From positions 41,078,135-41,142,134 of the forward strand of contig JAWZYU010000010.1 in NCBI GenBank assembly GCA_038380435.1: a DNA stretch of 64,000 nucleotides. Reading direction: 5' to 3'. Below, in pieces: positions 35,319 through 47,237 of the stretch; the stretch's first letter is position 1, and each line of letters starts with the position of its first letter. The notes under the pieces were generated by a model. The model did not search any database. It was given only the letters and a program-made list of their open reading frames with translations, and was not told where the DNA came from. A program made the position numbers and the translations under genes. The stretch comes from Ryuthela nishihirai. Taxonomy: Eukaryota; Arthropoda; Arachnida; Araneae; Heptathelidae.

Positions 35319-36094
35319 TATAGGTAGAGGTTGGCCATCTCAAATTTGGACGCCATGTTTTGTCGTCGCTCGTCTAGGTTAAGCTAGAGATCCTATGTAG
35401 GTAGAGGTTGCCCATCTCAAATTTGGACGCCATGTTTTGTCGTCGCTCGGATTGCATAGCTGAATGGTATTGCACGGTACTTATGGATTTCACGAAAGGG
35501 TTGTTGATGACATATTGCAATTTTCATTTTGCGAATTTCCCAAAGCTATAATTGTGCCCTCTAATGGTGGAAAAAAAATCGATATATCCCAAAATTTAAA
35601 ACGAATATTGCAATCGATGTAGTTATGCTAGAAATTTGAAATTTTGGTCGTGGAATGTGACAATCTTGAAAATTCCACTGACAATAATGAGTTGACTCTA
35701 ACCCCAAGGTAGGTAAAAACGGAACGGTTTTATTTTAAGAGATAATTGAAAATCTCTTTTTTAGTTGGTTACTTATGAAATGTAATTCGCATTTTCAAAG
35801 GTAGTTTTAATTTATATCATTAGAGATCACTGAATATCGAAACTACAAAACTCTTAATTAATGTTTCAAGTGATCTGTTTATGGTAGAAATTTCGGCGTG
35901 TAAAGTTCTATGGTGGAAATTTCACTGATAGCTATGATATATTTACAGCTCATGATCACTATTTTCAGAGGAGAGAGAGGTAAGCAACGTTTTAAATTTA
36001 AGAACTAAAAGTCAAATGCTTTTTGTTTTATAAATCTAATAAAATACTACTATGTGCATGTCCCCCCCCCCCATCATACATTAAAAAATAAATA

Positions 36095-36217
36095 AATAAC
36101 CCCTCAAGCAGTTACTTGTACAGAGGTCTCACAGGAGCCTGTCAATTTCTATGCCATTGTAGAAGGCCAATGATGATGGCAAGACCTCAGCAGAAAAACA
36201 ACAGGAACATCCATAAT
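36095..36217 (-). mobile_element. SINE-A fragment, counterpart of 33085
   Basis: 'aacccctcaagcagttactt' to 'caggaacatccataatt', same truncation and same neighbours as in copy 1. Confidence 0.7.
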
Positions 36218-36679
36218 TAAAACTTTTAAGGAGTGAAAAAGTAGGCAAAGGAAGAACTACATTCTCTTTGAAAATGAGGTTCCCATATGCGTTCTTCTAG
36301 TTATGTTACACTTTCAGTACCCTCTGACAGTGGAAATTCGAACTACTGTATAATTGAGAAAACAAACTATTAATATTTTATTAGTACCTGTAATGTGCAA
36401 AAAACGTTTTTCATTTATCTCTTAAAGCAGAAAAGTTGCATTTTACCAACGCGACAAATCATTACTATTAGGGTAAACCACTTGACCATTACACTCTATG
36501 ACCAAAAATTTAAGTTTCTAGTAAAAATAATTTTTAATTTGCAATATTTATTTAAAGATTTGGTATTTTCCAACTTTTTTTCTCCGCTAGAGGTTGCCTT
36601 TCGAGGTTTTATATACCGCCTTTAGCACTTTCTAACACTGGAAATTCCACTGATGGGAATTCGAAAAATGTAAATATTA

Positions 36680-36810
36680 ATATTCTTGTGGAAAACAATT
36701 TCGCCGACATACAGGATTCGAACCCGCATCTCTCCAGCAACATGTCCGAGTATTATACCCTGTTGAACTAACGCCGGCTTTTTTCACAAAAGACATTTAT
36801 TGATTTATAT
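36680..36810 (-). mobile_element. tRNA-like sequence in inverted repeat (foldback copy 2)
   Basis: At 36702-36778 on the minus strand: acceptor GCCGGCG/TGTCGGC, B box GGGTTCGAATCCT, anticodon region GGACATGTTGCT. Flanked by inverted 'cttgtggaaaac' and 'ttttcacaaaag'. Confidence 0.65.
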
Positions 36811-37516
36811 ACGTTTAAACGTCTACATGTAAACTGAGATTATCAAATATTGTTTAAAACATTACTATATTGTTAGTGCCTACAAAACAAAAAAATTTTG
36901 TTTTATCTCTTAAAAAAGTTTCATTTTCGCACCCATTTTTGGCTAAGACGGCAAAACCTTATTGCCATTGTAAACCTTCTGACCATAACACTCTACTACC
37001 AAAATTTCAGATTTCCAGTGTAGTTTGTTTGCAATATTCGTTTAAAATTTCAGCGTTTTCCGTCTTTTCACACCGCTAGTGGGCGCTATTAAAGCTATGG
37101 AAATTTTTCAAAATTGCGAATTGCAATATTTATTCGACACCTATCCAACCCAAAAAGAATTTTTCATTTAGCTCTAAAACTAAAAAAAACGATAAAAGTG
37201 AACTTTGTCTATAGACGGACAGGTGGAAAGTAGATGGACAGACAACAGAGACGGACAGACATACGAACAAATACTGGCATTGGCAGACGACAAAGTGAAA
37301 CATTAGCTCGTTTTCCAAACGAACCTTAAAAGAAATTATTTGTTGGTTTTCAGTTCTCATTTCACTGTTGCAGCCCAATGCCGTCTTCTGCTGGAGTTTC
37401 TCTTTTATAGACAAAAATAAGTGGTAAAAATATATAAAACTATAACAACTGAATGTTTTAACTTGATACATACAGTAATTCATATGCTTTCGTCTCACGA
37501 TACGACAAAGCATGGC

Positions 37517-39214
37517 TTCTTCTTCTTCTTTCACATCCATCGTTGACCTGGTCCTATTTGTAAAGTGGGCCTCTGCCCACTTATCATTAGGACCACAAGC
37601 CAAATTCATCGGTGAGTGCTAATTTAAATGTGCAAATTTGGAATAGAGGTCGAGAGAGGGACGGAGGAAGGCAGATCTAAAAGTGGTCCAGAGATGGTAA
37701 ATAGCGCCGTTTTCGTGTGAGGAGAGTTGTGTGTGCTAGAGAGTGTAAAATGTTTAATTTTGGGGGGAAGGAGTGAAAAAAAAAAATTAATATGTGATGA
37801 TATAATGTATGTTTAGAAAGTGTTGAAGCTGCCGAGCTGAGCTAAAACGTGAGCAAGCTGCTGGATCCAGCCAGAATCGTCTCAGCCAATGAGAATGCAG
37901 GAATTTTGGTATTGGCTGAGCGCTGAATCCAAGATGGAGGCGGTTTTTGCAAGAGAATCGCCGAAAGAGAAACAGATTTGGAACAGGTAAATTTTTGAAA
38001 AATTGGAATAGTAGCCAAAGTAATGGGATTAGTTAAAATAGGGGGTAGAAATTTAAAACTGATTGAAGATAATCCCAAACGGAGAAATAGTCTATTTGTG
38101 GGCTCTTTTCCAAAGCATAGAGGTAGAGATCGCGATGTTTGGGCAGGATATGGCCAGAGGACGATAAGGTATGTTGAAGCCCATAAAACGTGATTTGAAA
38201 TTCCCATTCTGAGGAGGCAAGTTTAGGGTTAGTAATGAATTTGAGAAGATCAAAGGTCCTCAAATGTTTCTAAATAATCGGAGTTTTCATTTTGTTGTAT
38301 GGGCAAAGGTGTTGTGGTCTGATCCATAATAAAATTTTGAATATTTTTAACTAGGGAGGACGTGGAGGAGGAAGGAGTGTTTGCTTTTTGTTTTTTGGAA
38401 GTGTCTTCGTTAGGGGGTGAGTCAGGTGGGGAGGGTGGGGCTTTTCTTTTTTGATGAGAGGTATCTATTACAGGTGGGGAGGAAACAGTAGGGGGAGGAA
38501 TGTCATCAAGAGGAGAAGAGGTACTTACAGAATTTGAGTTTTCTTGTTGCGAAGCTGGCGATAGATCCAAAGTTTGGGTTGTTTGCTGAGGAGGCACTTT
38601 CTGTCGATTTTTGAATGAGGCACAGTCCTTGATGAGGTGTCCAGGTGACCTGCACCACTTGCAAAGGAAGGTGACCCCTGGGTAGAAAATGGTGGCCGAA
38701 TAGTTCTCAATTTGAAGAAAATTTGGGATGCCTTTTTCCATCTCAAGGTGCACTATGCGAGTTCCCGTTTGGATGGATTCCAAACCCGGTATTCCTAAAT
38801 ATTCGTCTGCAATACTGGTTACAGTTCCAAAGGGAGCAAGGGCGGCAGCCACAGCCTTGTTTGGGATGAAAAATGGCAATTTAGAAACCAGAATCTTCTT
38901 TGTAGGGAAGCCAAGACGAGTGATTTCCACTTGTTGTCCGTTGAAGAAGCCTGGTGGAAGAGCCGCAAAAATATCAGCGCCGGTGTCTGTAGAGAAGGTC
39001 AGGATAGTAGTAGATGCATTTATTCTTTGTGCTATAGAGATGGCAGATGGAAGCACATGCTGAGCCGTTTGAGTCACTATAATTTCGTATGTAAGTCCAG
39101 GATGTTTTACGCGAAAGGATCGTTTTAACCTAACATCATTTTTGTAATCCATTTTAAAAACTAGAGAGCAAATCCAGAGCACGTCTGTATCCTATGGAAG
39201 CCGAACTTGGAATC
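37517..39214 (-). mobile_element. ORF1-only LINE insertion (half-LINE) with 14-bp duplication
   Basis: CGACAAAGCATGGC is present at 37503-37516 and again at 39215-39228, so 1698 bp were inserted into foldback copy 2. The 5' end is at 39214 and the 3' end at 37517 finishes in a GAA-repeat tail (plus strand 'ttcttcttcttc'). ORF1 (39152-38250) is intact; the roughly 700 bp after it contain no reverse transcriptase or endonuclease motif. This is either an internally deleted copy or a lineage that carries ORF1 only. Confidence 0.82.
38250..39152 (-). CDS. LINE ORF1, gag-like protein with CCHC zinc knuckle
   Basis: 300 codons from ATG at 39152 (MDYKNDVRLK); an in-frame ATG ten codons upstream (39182) is only 33 bases from the element's 5' end and is less likely. 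The N-terminal half has an RRM-like stretch (ALAPFGTVTSIADEYLGI), followed by one CX2CX4HX4C knuckle, CKWCRSPGHLIKDC, at about residues 164-177. The C-terminal half is rich in Ser, Pro and Thr with basic KRK and KKQK clusters. Such proteins coat LINE RNA. No stop or frameshift, so the insertion is recent or the ORF is kept. Clade (I/Jockey-like) is inferred only. Confidence 0.85.
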   Translation of the reverse strand: MDYKNDVRLKRSFRVKHPGLTYEIIVTQTAQHVLPSAISIAQRINASTTILTFSTDTGADIFAALPPGFFNGQQVEITRLGFPTKKILVSKLPFFIPNKAVAAALAPFGTVTSIADEYLGIPGLESIQTGTRIVHLEMEKGIPNFLQIENYSATIFYPGVTFLCKWCRSPGHLIKDCASFKNRQKVPPQQTTQTLDLSPASQQENSNSVSTSSPLDDIPPPTVSSPPVIDTSHQKRKAPPSPPDSPPNEDTSKKQKANTPSSSTSSLVKNIQNFIMDQTTTPLPIQQNENSDYLETFEDL

Positions 39215-39329
39215 CGACAAAGCATGGCGTCCATGAACCACGTGACTCAATCAACCAATGGCAGTGAATCACCGAGATGGCCAGCCTGTAACTATACAGG
39301 ACCTCTAATAAAAACCAGTGGTACATTTT

Positions 39330-42300
39330 GCATCAATTCCTAATAGTCGCTAAATGTTTCAAAATACATAAAAATTCAATTTTTGCAACTTGTACTACAT
39401 CGGGGTTGAACCCCTAAAACTCTTTAAATACACCACTAGCACTAGGTCTTGTGTTTATTTTGGCACACTGTCTAGCAAACTAATGTAGTAGAAATATTTT
39501 TTCCGACACTTTTTACTATTGCACTTTTGGCTTGTTTTTTTAACATGATAAATTTCAGTATTTATGGTAATTTTGATCAGTCTGAAATATCTATACTACT
39601 CAAGCCAAAAACGCAATGGTAAGATTTCTCAGCAAATTTTAATTTCATCAAGAAATGAAATTTTTAGGTTTTTTAAATTTTGTTGCTGTTAAAATAGTTG
39701 AATATATATGATCCAGTAATCCAAATTATTTACTACTGAGCTTCAATTTATTCAGGAATGTAAGCAATTATTTTCATTGTGGTGAACTCCAAGTTCAGTG
39801 ATACTAGTAAAACTGCCGAAATATAAAAAAAAACTTTCTTGCTATATATGTGTGCTAAAAAGTAGAAAATAAACCCAAAACACATTGATGGTGCAATCAA
39901 CCACTGAATTCGTATTCACTTCAAAGAAATATCAATCATGTTGAGTAGGCAAATCGGCAACCTATCTTTGAAGTGAATAAAAATTCTGTGACCCAATTGC
40001 ATTAATATGCTTTGTGTTTCCTACTTTTTAGGAAACATATGAAAGATAGGTTTTTTTGCGGCAAAAAAAGGGGGGAGGGAAGAATTTGTAGTCTACAGCG
40101 GTCCTAACAGAGCTTTCATTTGACACTCAATTCGTAACTGTAGAGCCTCGCATTCGGAAGATATAGTAAAATAATAACTTCCCAATTTTCTCTTTAAGGT
40201 GAAAGTAAGGTGGGCATATTTTTATTGCCCACAACATTCCCCACGTCATAAGGTTTCATATGAAATTTGCTAGTTTCGGCCTCTGCTTTCGAAAGATATT
40301 ACAAAACAAATTTTCACACATTTTCAGGAGGGGAATTTTTATAATCTATGATAATCCTTATGCCACAAGGTTTCATTTGTTTGACCCACAGTTCGTTAAT
40401 TTGGGCTTTCGTGTTACGAAAATATGGGGATACGATCCTTTTCATATTTCCCTTTAAAGAACACTTGGGATGTACATATTTTATAGCCGTAGTCACTCCA
40501 CACATCAGATGCTTTTGATACGTCATTACATTATGGTGGAATCGAAGAACTCTTTTGACAAATGATGAGTGAAAAGCAATAGGAAGATGGTAATAAAAAT
40601 AAATTTTACGTATTTAAAGTAGGTGCAGAAAAACCAAATTTTACCTGCAGGAGACCAAAAGCATAAATTTTATGGGCATAATACACTAACCTACTAAAAT
40701 GTTAAGAATTTTCTTGTCAGTAGGAATCTAATTTCAGTTTTATCATTTTAAAAATATGAATTTAATTAAAAATTGCGACTGAAGATAAAATAAAATATCG
40801 TAATCAAATCTATTTAAATCTCGATTTTCAGCAATATTTTCAGTATTTAAAAGCTATGAAACTAGAACATTTCACAACAATGCATAATAATTTACCTCAG
40901 AAATTAAGTGAAAAATAATAAGCATTATTTCCAACTATTTAAGAAAATACATATTTTAGAAGTTAGCATAATGATTATTTCATATTAGACAATTATGGTG
41001 TTTTACAAAGCAAATAATTTATTGCTAAATATTTCAGCTCCCAGAACACTTTTAATATTGAAAGAATACTGTTGAAAAGACGAGATTTTTTCACTTAATG
41101 CACACATTTTAAAAGTCATAGAGCTTCAAAGTTCAATTCCCATTGACAAACCAAGACACCGAAATTCTGTAACATTTTGATAGCGATTCATAATGCTATT
41201 AAGGATACTCATAAAACGGGCAAAATTTGTTATTGAAAAATGCATGTAATTTATTTTCATATTAATAAATCAAAATAAAAAAATACGATTCCAAAAGATG
41301 GGGAAAAAATTAAGACTGCACATTATCAACGAAAAAAAACATGTTTTTGGTACACCTGATATTATACAAAATATTTTTTTTATCAATCCCCCCCACCCCT
41401 GTGGTGATTCAACCTTCTACCAACATCCATAGGATCCAGTTTTTGAAGCTTCTGACCAAGTATTCTTGCAAATGCCAACTGGCTCCATATTTCTGGAAAA
41501 GAGCTTAGCCCCTGTGCTGGCCAGTTTCATCTGAATTTCTCCTAGTTTGAAGTGTCATTACGACAAGAAAGCTTCACAAAAATGACACTGTTCAGCCTAG
41601 ACTACATTACAAAAGCTAGAAAAGGCAGAAATTTCACCAAAAATACCGAGTATTTCTCAAATAGAAAACAAAAATAATGAAAACAGAAATGCTGACTAAA
41701 AATATAGTCATCTTTTTTTTCTGTATTACTACTAATTTGACATGTTATATAAGTGTTATATGTGTAACTGAAATAAAATAATGTTGAAATCCAAAAGAAA
41801 TTTATGAGACTGATGTAATTTTACATATAGCCAATGAACACGTATAAATGGCATTTCACTGCATCCAAATTTTGCTTCCTTCAGAACTAATGCATTGCTG
41901 TTTTAGGCCTATTGCATTTGAATCAAAGTGATCTTTAAAATAATACACACACACATATATAAAAGCAAAATAATGCCACTTCAGGAAATGACTAAAATAT
42001 ACACCTTTTTATTTACATTACATCACTTGGTGCTACATTGAGATCAACTTTTAGAATTATCCAGGAAAGCTGTGTCTTTTGTAATTTTCAACTCTGAAAT
42101 GTAAAGCAGAAAATCAGATGTTTTCTAAAAACAAGTCATCTACCATGAAAATAAAAAGACCTATGTACATTTAATATTTTGCAAATTGTTCAATGACACA
42201 CTGATATCTAGATTTTACAGTTGACAGATTTAGATTTTTCTGCATTTAGTGTCAATTTACATAACCTTGATAAAAGAAAAATGTTGTATTACATTTAGAT

Positions 42301-43740
42301 TCAGTATTGCACTTTTGAAACCAAGAAAAGCATTCGGTTACTGTGTGCTATCCAACATTTCATATAACACATTTGCATAAAGTGAAGGGAAAAGGTTCAA
42401 TCAAAATCCAACTGTAAATTAGATACTAAACACTTTAAAGAATATTTATTCCATTTCACTGCTGTTGAATTTAGTACATAAGTAGGGTGGCCAGAGTCTC
42501 TTACAAAAAAAAATTTTTTTTAACCACTACCAAAAATTTTTATTTCTAAAATATTTAACAATACAAATATGAGTTAATACTTTAGAAAAACTCAAAATAT
42601 AAAATTATTGAATGAATAATAATTAAACAATATCTGAAGAGTTGAATGGTATAAAAAATGCTAAATTCAAATGACACTGATTACTGACAGTTCAACAATG
42701 AGTCTTGATTCGTTTGTGACATTTGTTTACATCTGGGGTGATGTAAACAAGTGACTGGTGCCAGAGGCATTTAGAGATCAGGTTCTTAGTTGTGGTGGGT
42801 TGGGATTAAACTTGCTGCAAGTGTTTAAAAATTTCTAGGGGCACTGCAGTCACCTACTTTATGAATGGATCAAGTTATGAATAGAGTAGTACATTATTGA
42901 TAAGCAAAGTTATCAATGGGCAAACTTTTCATGGCCAGATTTTCTGGGGTTGAAAACCTTACAATGTACTGAGTTAAGGTGAGATGAAAAGCCATAGATG
43001 AAGTTTGGTGATCCTAGTTGTGACCATCCAGAAGTTCTTGTCAGATAGAGAGACAAATTCTCTAAAATATATAATAGATTTTTTTTAATTTTTTATTTTC
43101 AGTAAATGGGAAAAAAAAATTTTTGTGTAAAAAAACAACATTTTCTTTTTTCTGCCTTTACTATATGGTCACCTATGCAAAAGCATGCATATTTTAGCTA
43201 TTTTACATTTCAATATACACTGGCTAGACAATAAATTTGGGATTTCCATGTCATGCAAATTGGAAAGAAATATTCAATGTTCCATAAATTCTAAAATAAA
43301 CTTTTTGTGGCAAAAAGGATACAGAAGATAAATGAAAGTTCTACATCAAGTCTATCGAAATCATGAATTTCAAAAATATTTAGTCTATTTAAAGTTACAA
43401 AAGCTGAAATATTTAACAACAGCAATATGTCCTAAAAATTTATACAAAAATTGAGAAATATCAAAATTAATCACACAAACATCTGAAATATGAACTTATT
43501 TAAATGGTTTGAAATAATATATATTTTAATTTGAAGGTAAATTCTTATGACTGCTATTACTGTTGTTAAATATTCAAACTTTCTTAATTCTTTAACCTTT
43601 CCAGTGTCCACATTGTCTGTATACGTTTGGAGAATCCGAATTGAGGGGCCAAGGATATATGCATATATTTTTAGTACAACAAAAAAATATCAACAACCAA
43701 GTGCATCACAACAAATTACATTTTTACAATATGAAAATTT
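39330..43740. repeat. Old repeat region, includes inverted relatives of the multi-kb family
   Basis: 40025-40560 has about four degenerate tandem units of 130-145 bp ('ataaggtttcatatgaaatt', 'gaaagatatt') that match 7570-7860 in inverse orientation. 40700-41150 resembles the foldback MITE at 56216. 43560-43690 matches 14500-14640 inverted. 41160-43300 is otherwise AT-rich. The C-terminal LYRM7 exon would be expected somewhere left of 43752 but was not found. Confidence 0.45.
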
Positions 43741-43751
43741 ACAAAACTTAC

Positions 43752-43833
43752 CATAGTTTCCTTTCTCATTAAGCTTTGCTTGAATGATAGTTGTCCTAAT
43801 AAGCATTTCTGTGTCCCATCCAACCTTTAACAG
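43752..43833 (-). CDS. LYRM7: LYRM7/MZM1L internal exon
   Basis: 82 nt encoding LLKVGWDTEMLIRTTIIQAK then LNEKGNY, matching human LMKIGSDVELLLRTSVIQG. The acceptor is AAATAG, the donor GTAAGT, and the last base begins a split codon. LYRM7 is a mitochondrial matrix LYR-family chaperone that stabilises the Rieske Fe-S subunit before its insertion in complex III. The following C-terminal exon (about 25 residues expected) was not recognised. Confidence 0.92.
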
Positions 43834-44507
43834 CTATTTAAAAGAAACATGGTATGTACAATTTGACTATAAAATCAGTTATAATTTATAAAAAAATTAA
43901 TAAAATATATATTTAACAAAATCTAAATTTTTTACAAATATAAAGTTTAATAACAGGAATTTCTTTTACTTAAAAATACGGATATTTGATACCTTGGGTG
44001 GCTTTTAAAAATTCATAGAAGCTAAAAAAATACTGAACATATAAAGCAGCCAATTACAACCAAATAGTATTTTAGTCACAAAGGAAAGGTATAGAGCTCA
44101 TAATGAGATGCTGTGTATAGGACAAAATTTTTTTAATCTGCTGGTAACTTGTGAATGGATTAGAGTAGAGATTTCTGACTCATTAACAGACCGACACTTT
44201 AAGACCACCATACCTTCCAATATTTCAAAAATTCGGCCAATTCATTCTCCTCATTGTGATAGCCTCATTTATTGCTTAGCTTTGACTATTAAGAAACCAT
44301 TAGTCCCTCCAACCACAAGAAATCATTAATCACCATGATTTCAAGTACAGCAATGTACATTAACTAGGAACCTAAATATTTTGTCCATGCCAAGTTTTGC
44401 AATGAAATTGCTATGCAATAATGTTTTATTCATGAGATTAATGGACATTCACTGTGTTATAATGGAAAATTTTTCATTACTTTATAAATCTAAAAATATT
44501 TGTGGAT

Positions 44508-44617
44508 TTGGGTTGTGTTGTTTTTTTATCTCTGAGTGGCACTTTTTTGCACACAATGGGCTAAATGGCCAGGCCACAAAGTACCCTAAGAGCTCAGAGA
44601 AGGTTGGGGGAAGAGAC
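44508..44617 (-). mobile_element. SINE-B 3' part, left of the LTR-like insertion
   Basis: 'tttgggttgtgttg...' to 'gagaaggttgggggaagaga', stopping at the LTR-like boundary; it continues at 45354. Confidence 0.8.
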
Positions 44618-45348
44618 ACTCCAAAGTATATTAAACTTCTCTTTGGACCTTTTGACTGATCCAAATTTAACTAAACTTCCAGATAGCATTGAGCGCCACG
44701 CAATATTAACTTGCGAAATAAAGTTAAATAAAGGTTCACCAAGTATATGGGCATTACTTATTGAGTAAGAAATCAAGATTATTAATAATTTTTATAATTT
44801 GACAAAAAAAACAATTATCATTGCTCAAGAGAAAAATATAGCAAAGTCAAAATATTTCATATAACAAAGTTTATTTCCAAAAAATTTAAGTCTCACTACG
44901 TATACTGATGAATACAAAAGTCTGAGCAACTAAAAACTCCATCTCTAATAACAACTCCAAAAAACTAACTTCCTCTTACTGACTCGTTGCTATCTCATTA
45001 CTATTTACCTCTACTGACATTTTCTCATTACTGACTTCATGACCTAACATCACTTAGTATACACGCAGTGTGCAACTGACATGTGTGTGTTGAATGCTAG
45101 GAAAAACATTTGCATAATCTGACAATCGCATGCTCGTGCTAACTATGATGCAAGAGGGGGCATGTCTTTAACACATGCATTAGTAGTTGTCAATCAAAAG
45201 TCGGAGTTGCACATGTGCAACTCCTTTAGCGGATCGGAAGAGGGAAAAGTGATAAGTTCAACTGAAGTTAATCCCCAAAATGATAAATGTAACATAAATA
45301 AAGTAAAACTGGTTAAGGAAAAGTAAAGGTGAATGGATGGACCATCAC
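44618..45348 (-). mobile_element. Solo LTR-like element inserted in a SINE-B
   Basis: 731 bp splitting a SINE-B, with AGAC present at both junctions. On the minus strand it starts GTGATGGTCC, contains 'gacatgccccctcttgcatc', an AATAAA, and near its end 'gcgtggcgctcaatgc' and 'ttggatcagtcaaaaggtcc'. The same order is found on the plus strand at 53182-53915, so the two are copies of one element. I infer a solo LTR from size, AATAAA and TG-type start; no internal region is present to prove it. Confidence 0.6.
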
Positions 45349-45353
45349 AAGAC

Positions 45354-45500
45354 CCATTGGACAGCTGTTGAGTGACAGATGGTAGCCTCCCATCAAGTGT
45401 GTTCTTTAATGTGAACAGGAGTCATGGCTTAATGTCCCATCTGATGGATGGCAGCCTTTCCAAGTCCATCAGTATCCCCTACTGACCAAAGGCAGGGCGG
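45354..45500 (-). mobile_element. SINE-B middle part, right of the LTR-like insertion
   Basis: 'cccattggacagctgttgag' to 'gaccaaaggcagggcgg'; joins to 44508-44617 when the insertion is removed. The tRNA head is missing. Confidence 0.8.
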
Positions 45501-46725
45501 AAAAATATTTGAGGAAGAATTTTTACTCCCTGGAAAAAACTTTGTTTCTATATGAAACAATAAATAAACTGCAGGGAAAAAACAACTGTGACATTAAATC
45601 ATCTACATTTATTAAAGCATTTTAATCTACAGGTTTATACCTAATTTCAGGAAGCATTTCACTTTTATACCTTTATTGTGTAAGTTTGGGGTTTTTCTCC
45701 ATTTCCCATCTTTCAGTAACTAGTTAAGTTTAAAACATTTTAGCAATCATGAATCATATGAACTGGAAGTATGAGACCATGTTCTGAAAAAAGGGCCAAT
45801 AATAATTCATGTTCATGTAAACATTTGAGAAATGAAGATTACTCTAAATTAATCACTTTTATACTTCTTTGCTCATAGCAGGAAACAACAGTTATCTAAG
45901 TGGATTTTTCTAGCCCCATGGAACTGTTACCAGAGTTGAAGTGTCCATGGAAGCAAGAAGAGCTCTGGTTCTCTTATGATTCTGATGATTAAAAGCTCAT
46001 ATATTAGTAATGATATAAAATATAACATGTTGACATATTCTATGATAAAAATGCACCCCACTATAAGTTTACTGTGAGTTGGAAGCAAATGAGAAATTCT
46101 TCACCTATTAACAAGTGCCAAAGAAATCTACAATTCATAAACCATTACATCACATTGTGCATACTCCAGACCACGGGCTAATTGAGGTGAATAGAAGTGT
46201 TGAAGCATACTCTTCAACTGTGGCAATTCTTGACTGAAGTCCCAAACTTTTAAATTGTCTGACTGCTTCAATTTCAAAATATCTTAATCGAATTTGAAGT
46301 ACATAAATGCCATAGTCTGTAGTTTACTTACTACATTATTTAGTGATTTTAATATAATTTATATATTTTACACCATTGTTTCAAAATGTTACTCTCGGTA
46401 AATCAATCAGAAGCTAAAGGACATGCCAATGTCAGATTCTGTAATAGTGAAGATATGCACATTAAGCCATCTCATTGCATGCCTAAGTTCTTGCTACTGA
46501 AATCAACAATTTCTGTAGTGATAATGGTTCTGACTGCTAACAGTCGTGAAAAAGTAAAATATTAGATAATTACTGTGTTCCAGAGAAAGTGCTTTTCTTA
46601 CTACACTAATCTACAAGTATTTTCCTCAGAAATTAATTTTGCTGTTTCAAATACAAATTCTATTTTCATTTTTCTCCATTAGTTTTGTTCAAGTGATATT
46701 ATTTTTATTTTGGCAAAATATTAAT

Positions 46726-47198
46726 ATACCACGATTAAGCTGTTACATATGGTAGCACAGTGTATTACAATCTTAGTGTGCGAAGCGCACATTATTTCCC
46801 ACCAAAGCTGGGAGTATAATTACTAAGATGTAATTATGCTACAGTAATTTGAAAGTCATAATTGTAATCATAAAGTTATGTGAAGCTACAATAGATCTTA
46901 CAGTAAATAAAGGATATTTACCACTTTGTGCTAGTTGACACAATTGCTTATCATAGGTATTTCCATTAGATATGTAATATCATTAGATATTTCCCACAAA
47001 GTGATAAATATCCTTTATTTACTTAAGATCTATTGTAGCTTCATATAACTTTATGATTACAATTATGACTTTCAAATTACTGTAACAAAATTACATCTTG
47101 GTAATTATGCTCCCAGCTTTGGTGGGAAATAATATGCGCTTCACACACTAAGATTGTAATACAATGTGCTACCATAAGTAACAGCTTAATCATGATAT
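46726..47198. mobile_element. Long hairpin element, two arms of about 204 bp
   Basis: The left arm (46726-46930) and right arm (46995-47198) are reverse complements with only scattered differences, around a 64-bp centre. Examples: 'gattaagctgttacatatgg' against 'ccataagtaacagcttaatc', and 'ataaaggatatttaccactt' against 'aagtgataaatatccttta'. Almost the entire 0.47 kb would fold on itself. A foldback MITE is most likely; no coding sequence. Confidence 0.85.
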
Positions 47199-47237
47199 AG
47201 TAAATTTCTAACTACTATTAAAAAAAATAAATAATAA

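Larger units (their letters stand above)
35319..39306. mobile_element. Long foldback element, copy 2 (with LINE insertion)
   Basis: The left end motif occurs twice (35323 and 35399), then the sequence parallels copy 1 with a shift of about 3.0 kb: 35646 matches 32644, 36702 matches 33705, 37207 matches 34210. It lacks one subrepeat and the SINE at 31966. The right end is at about 39306 ('ccagcctgtaactatacagg'), displaced by the LINE at 37517-39214. Confidence 0.65.

Noticed and set aside
37130..37609. 159-codon minus-strand frame
   Set aside because: Runs across the LINE insertion junction at 37517 into foldback sequence; a chance fusion.
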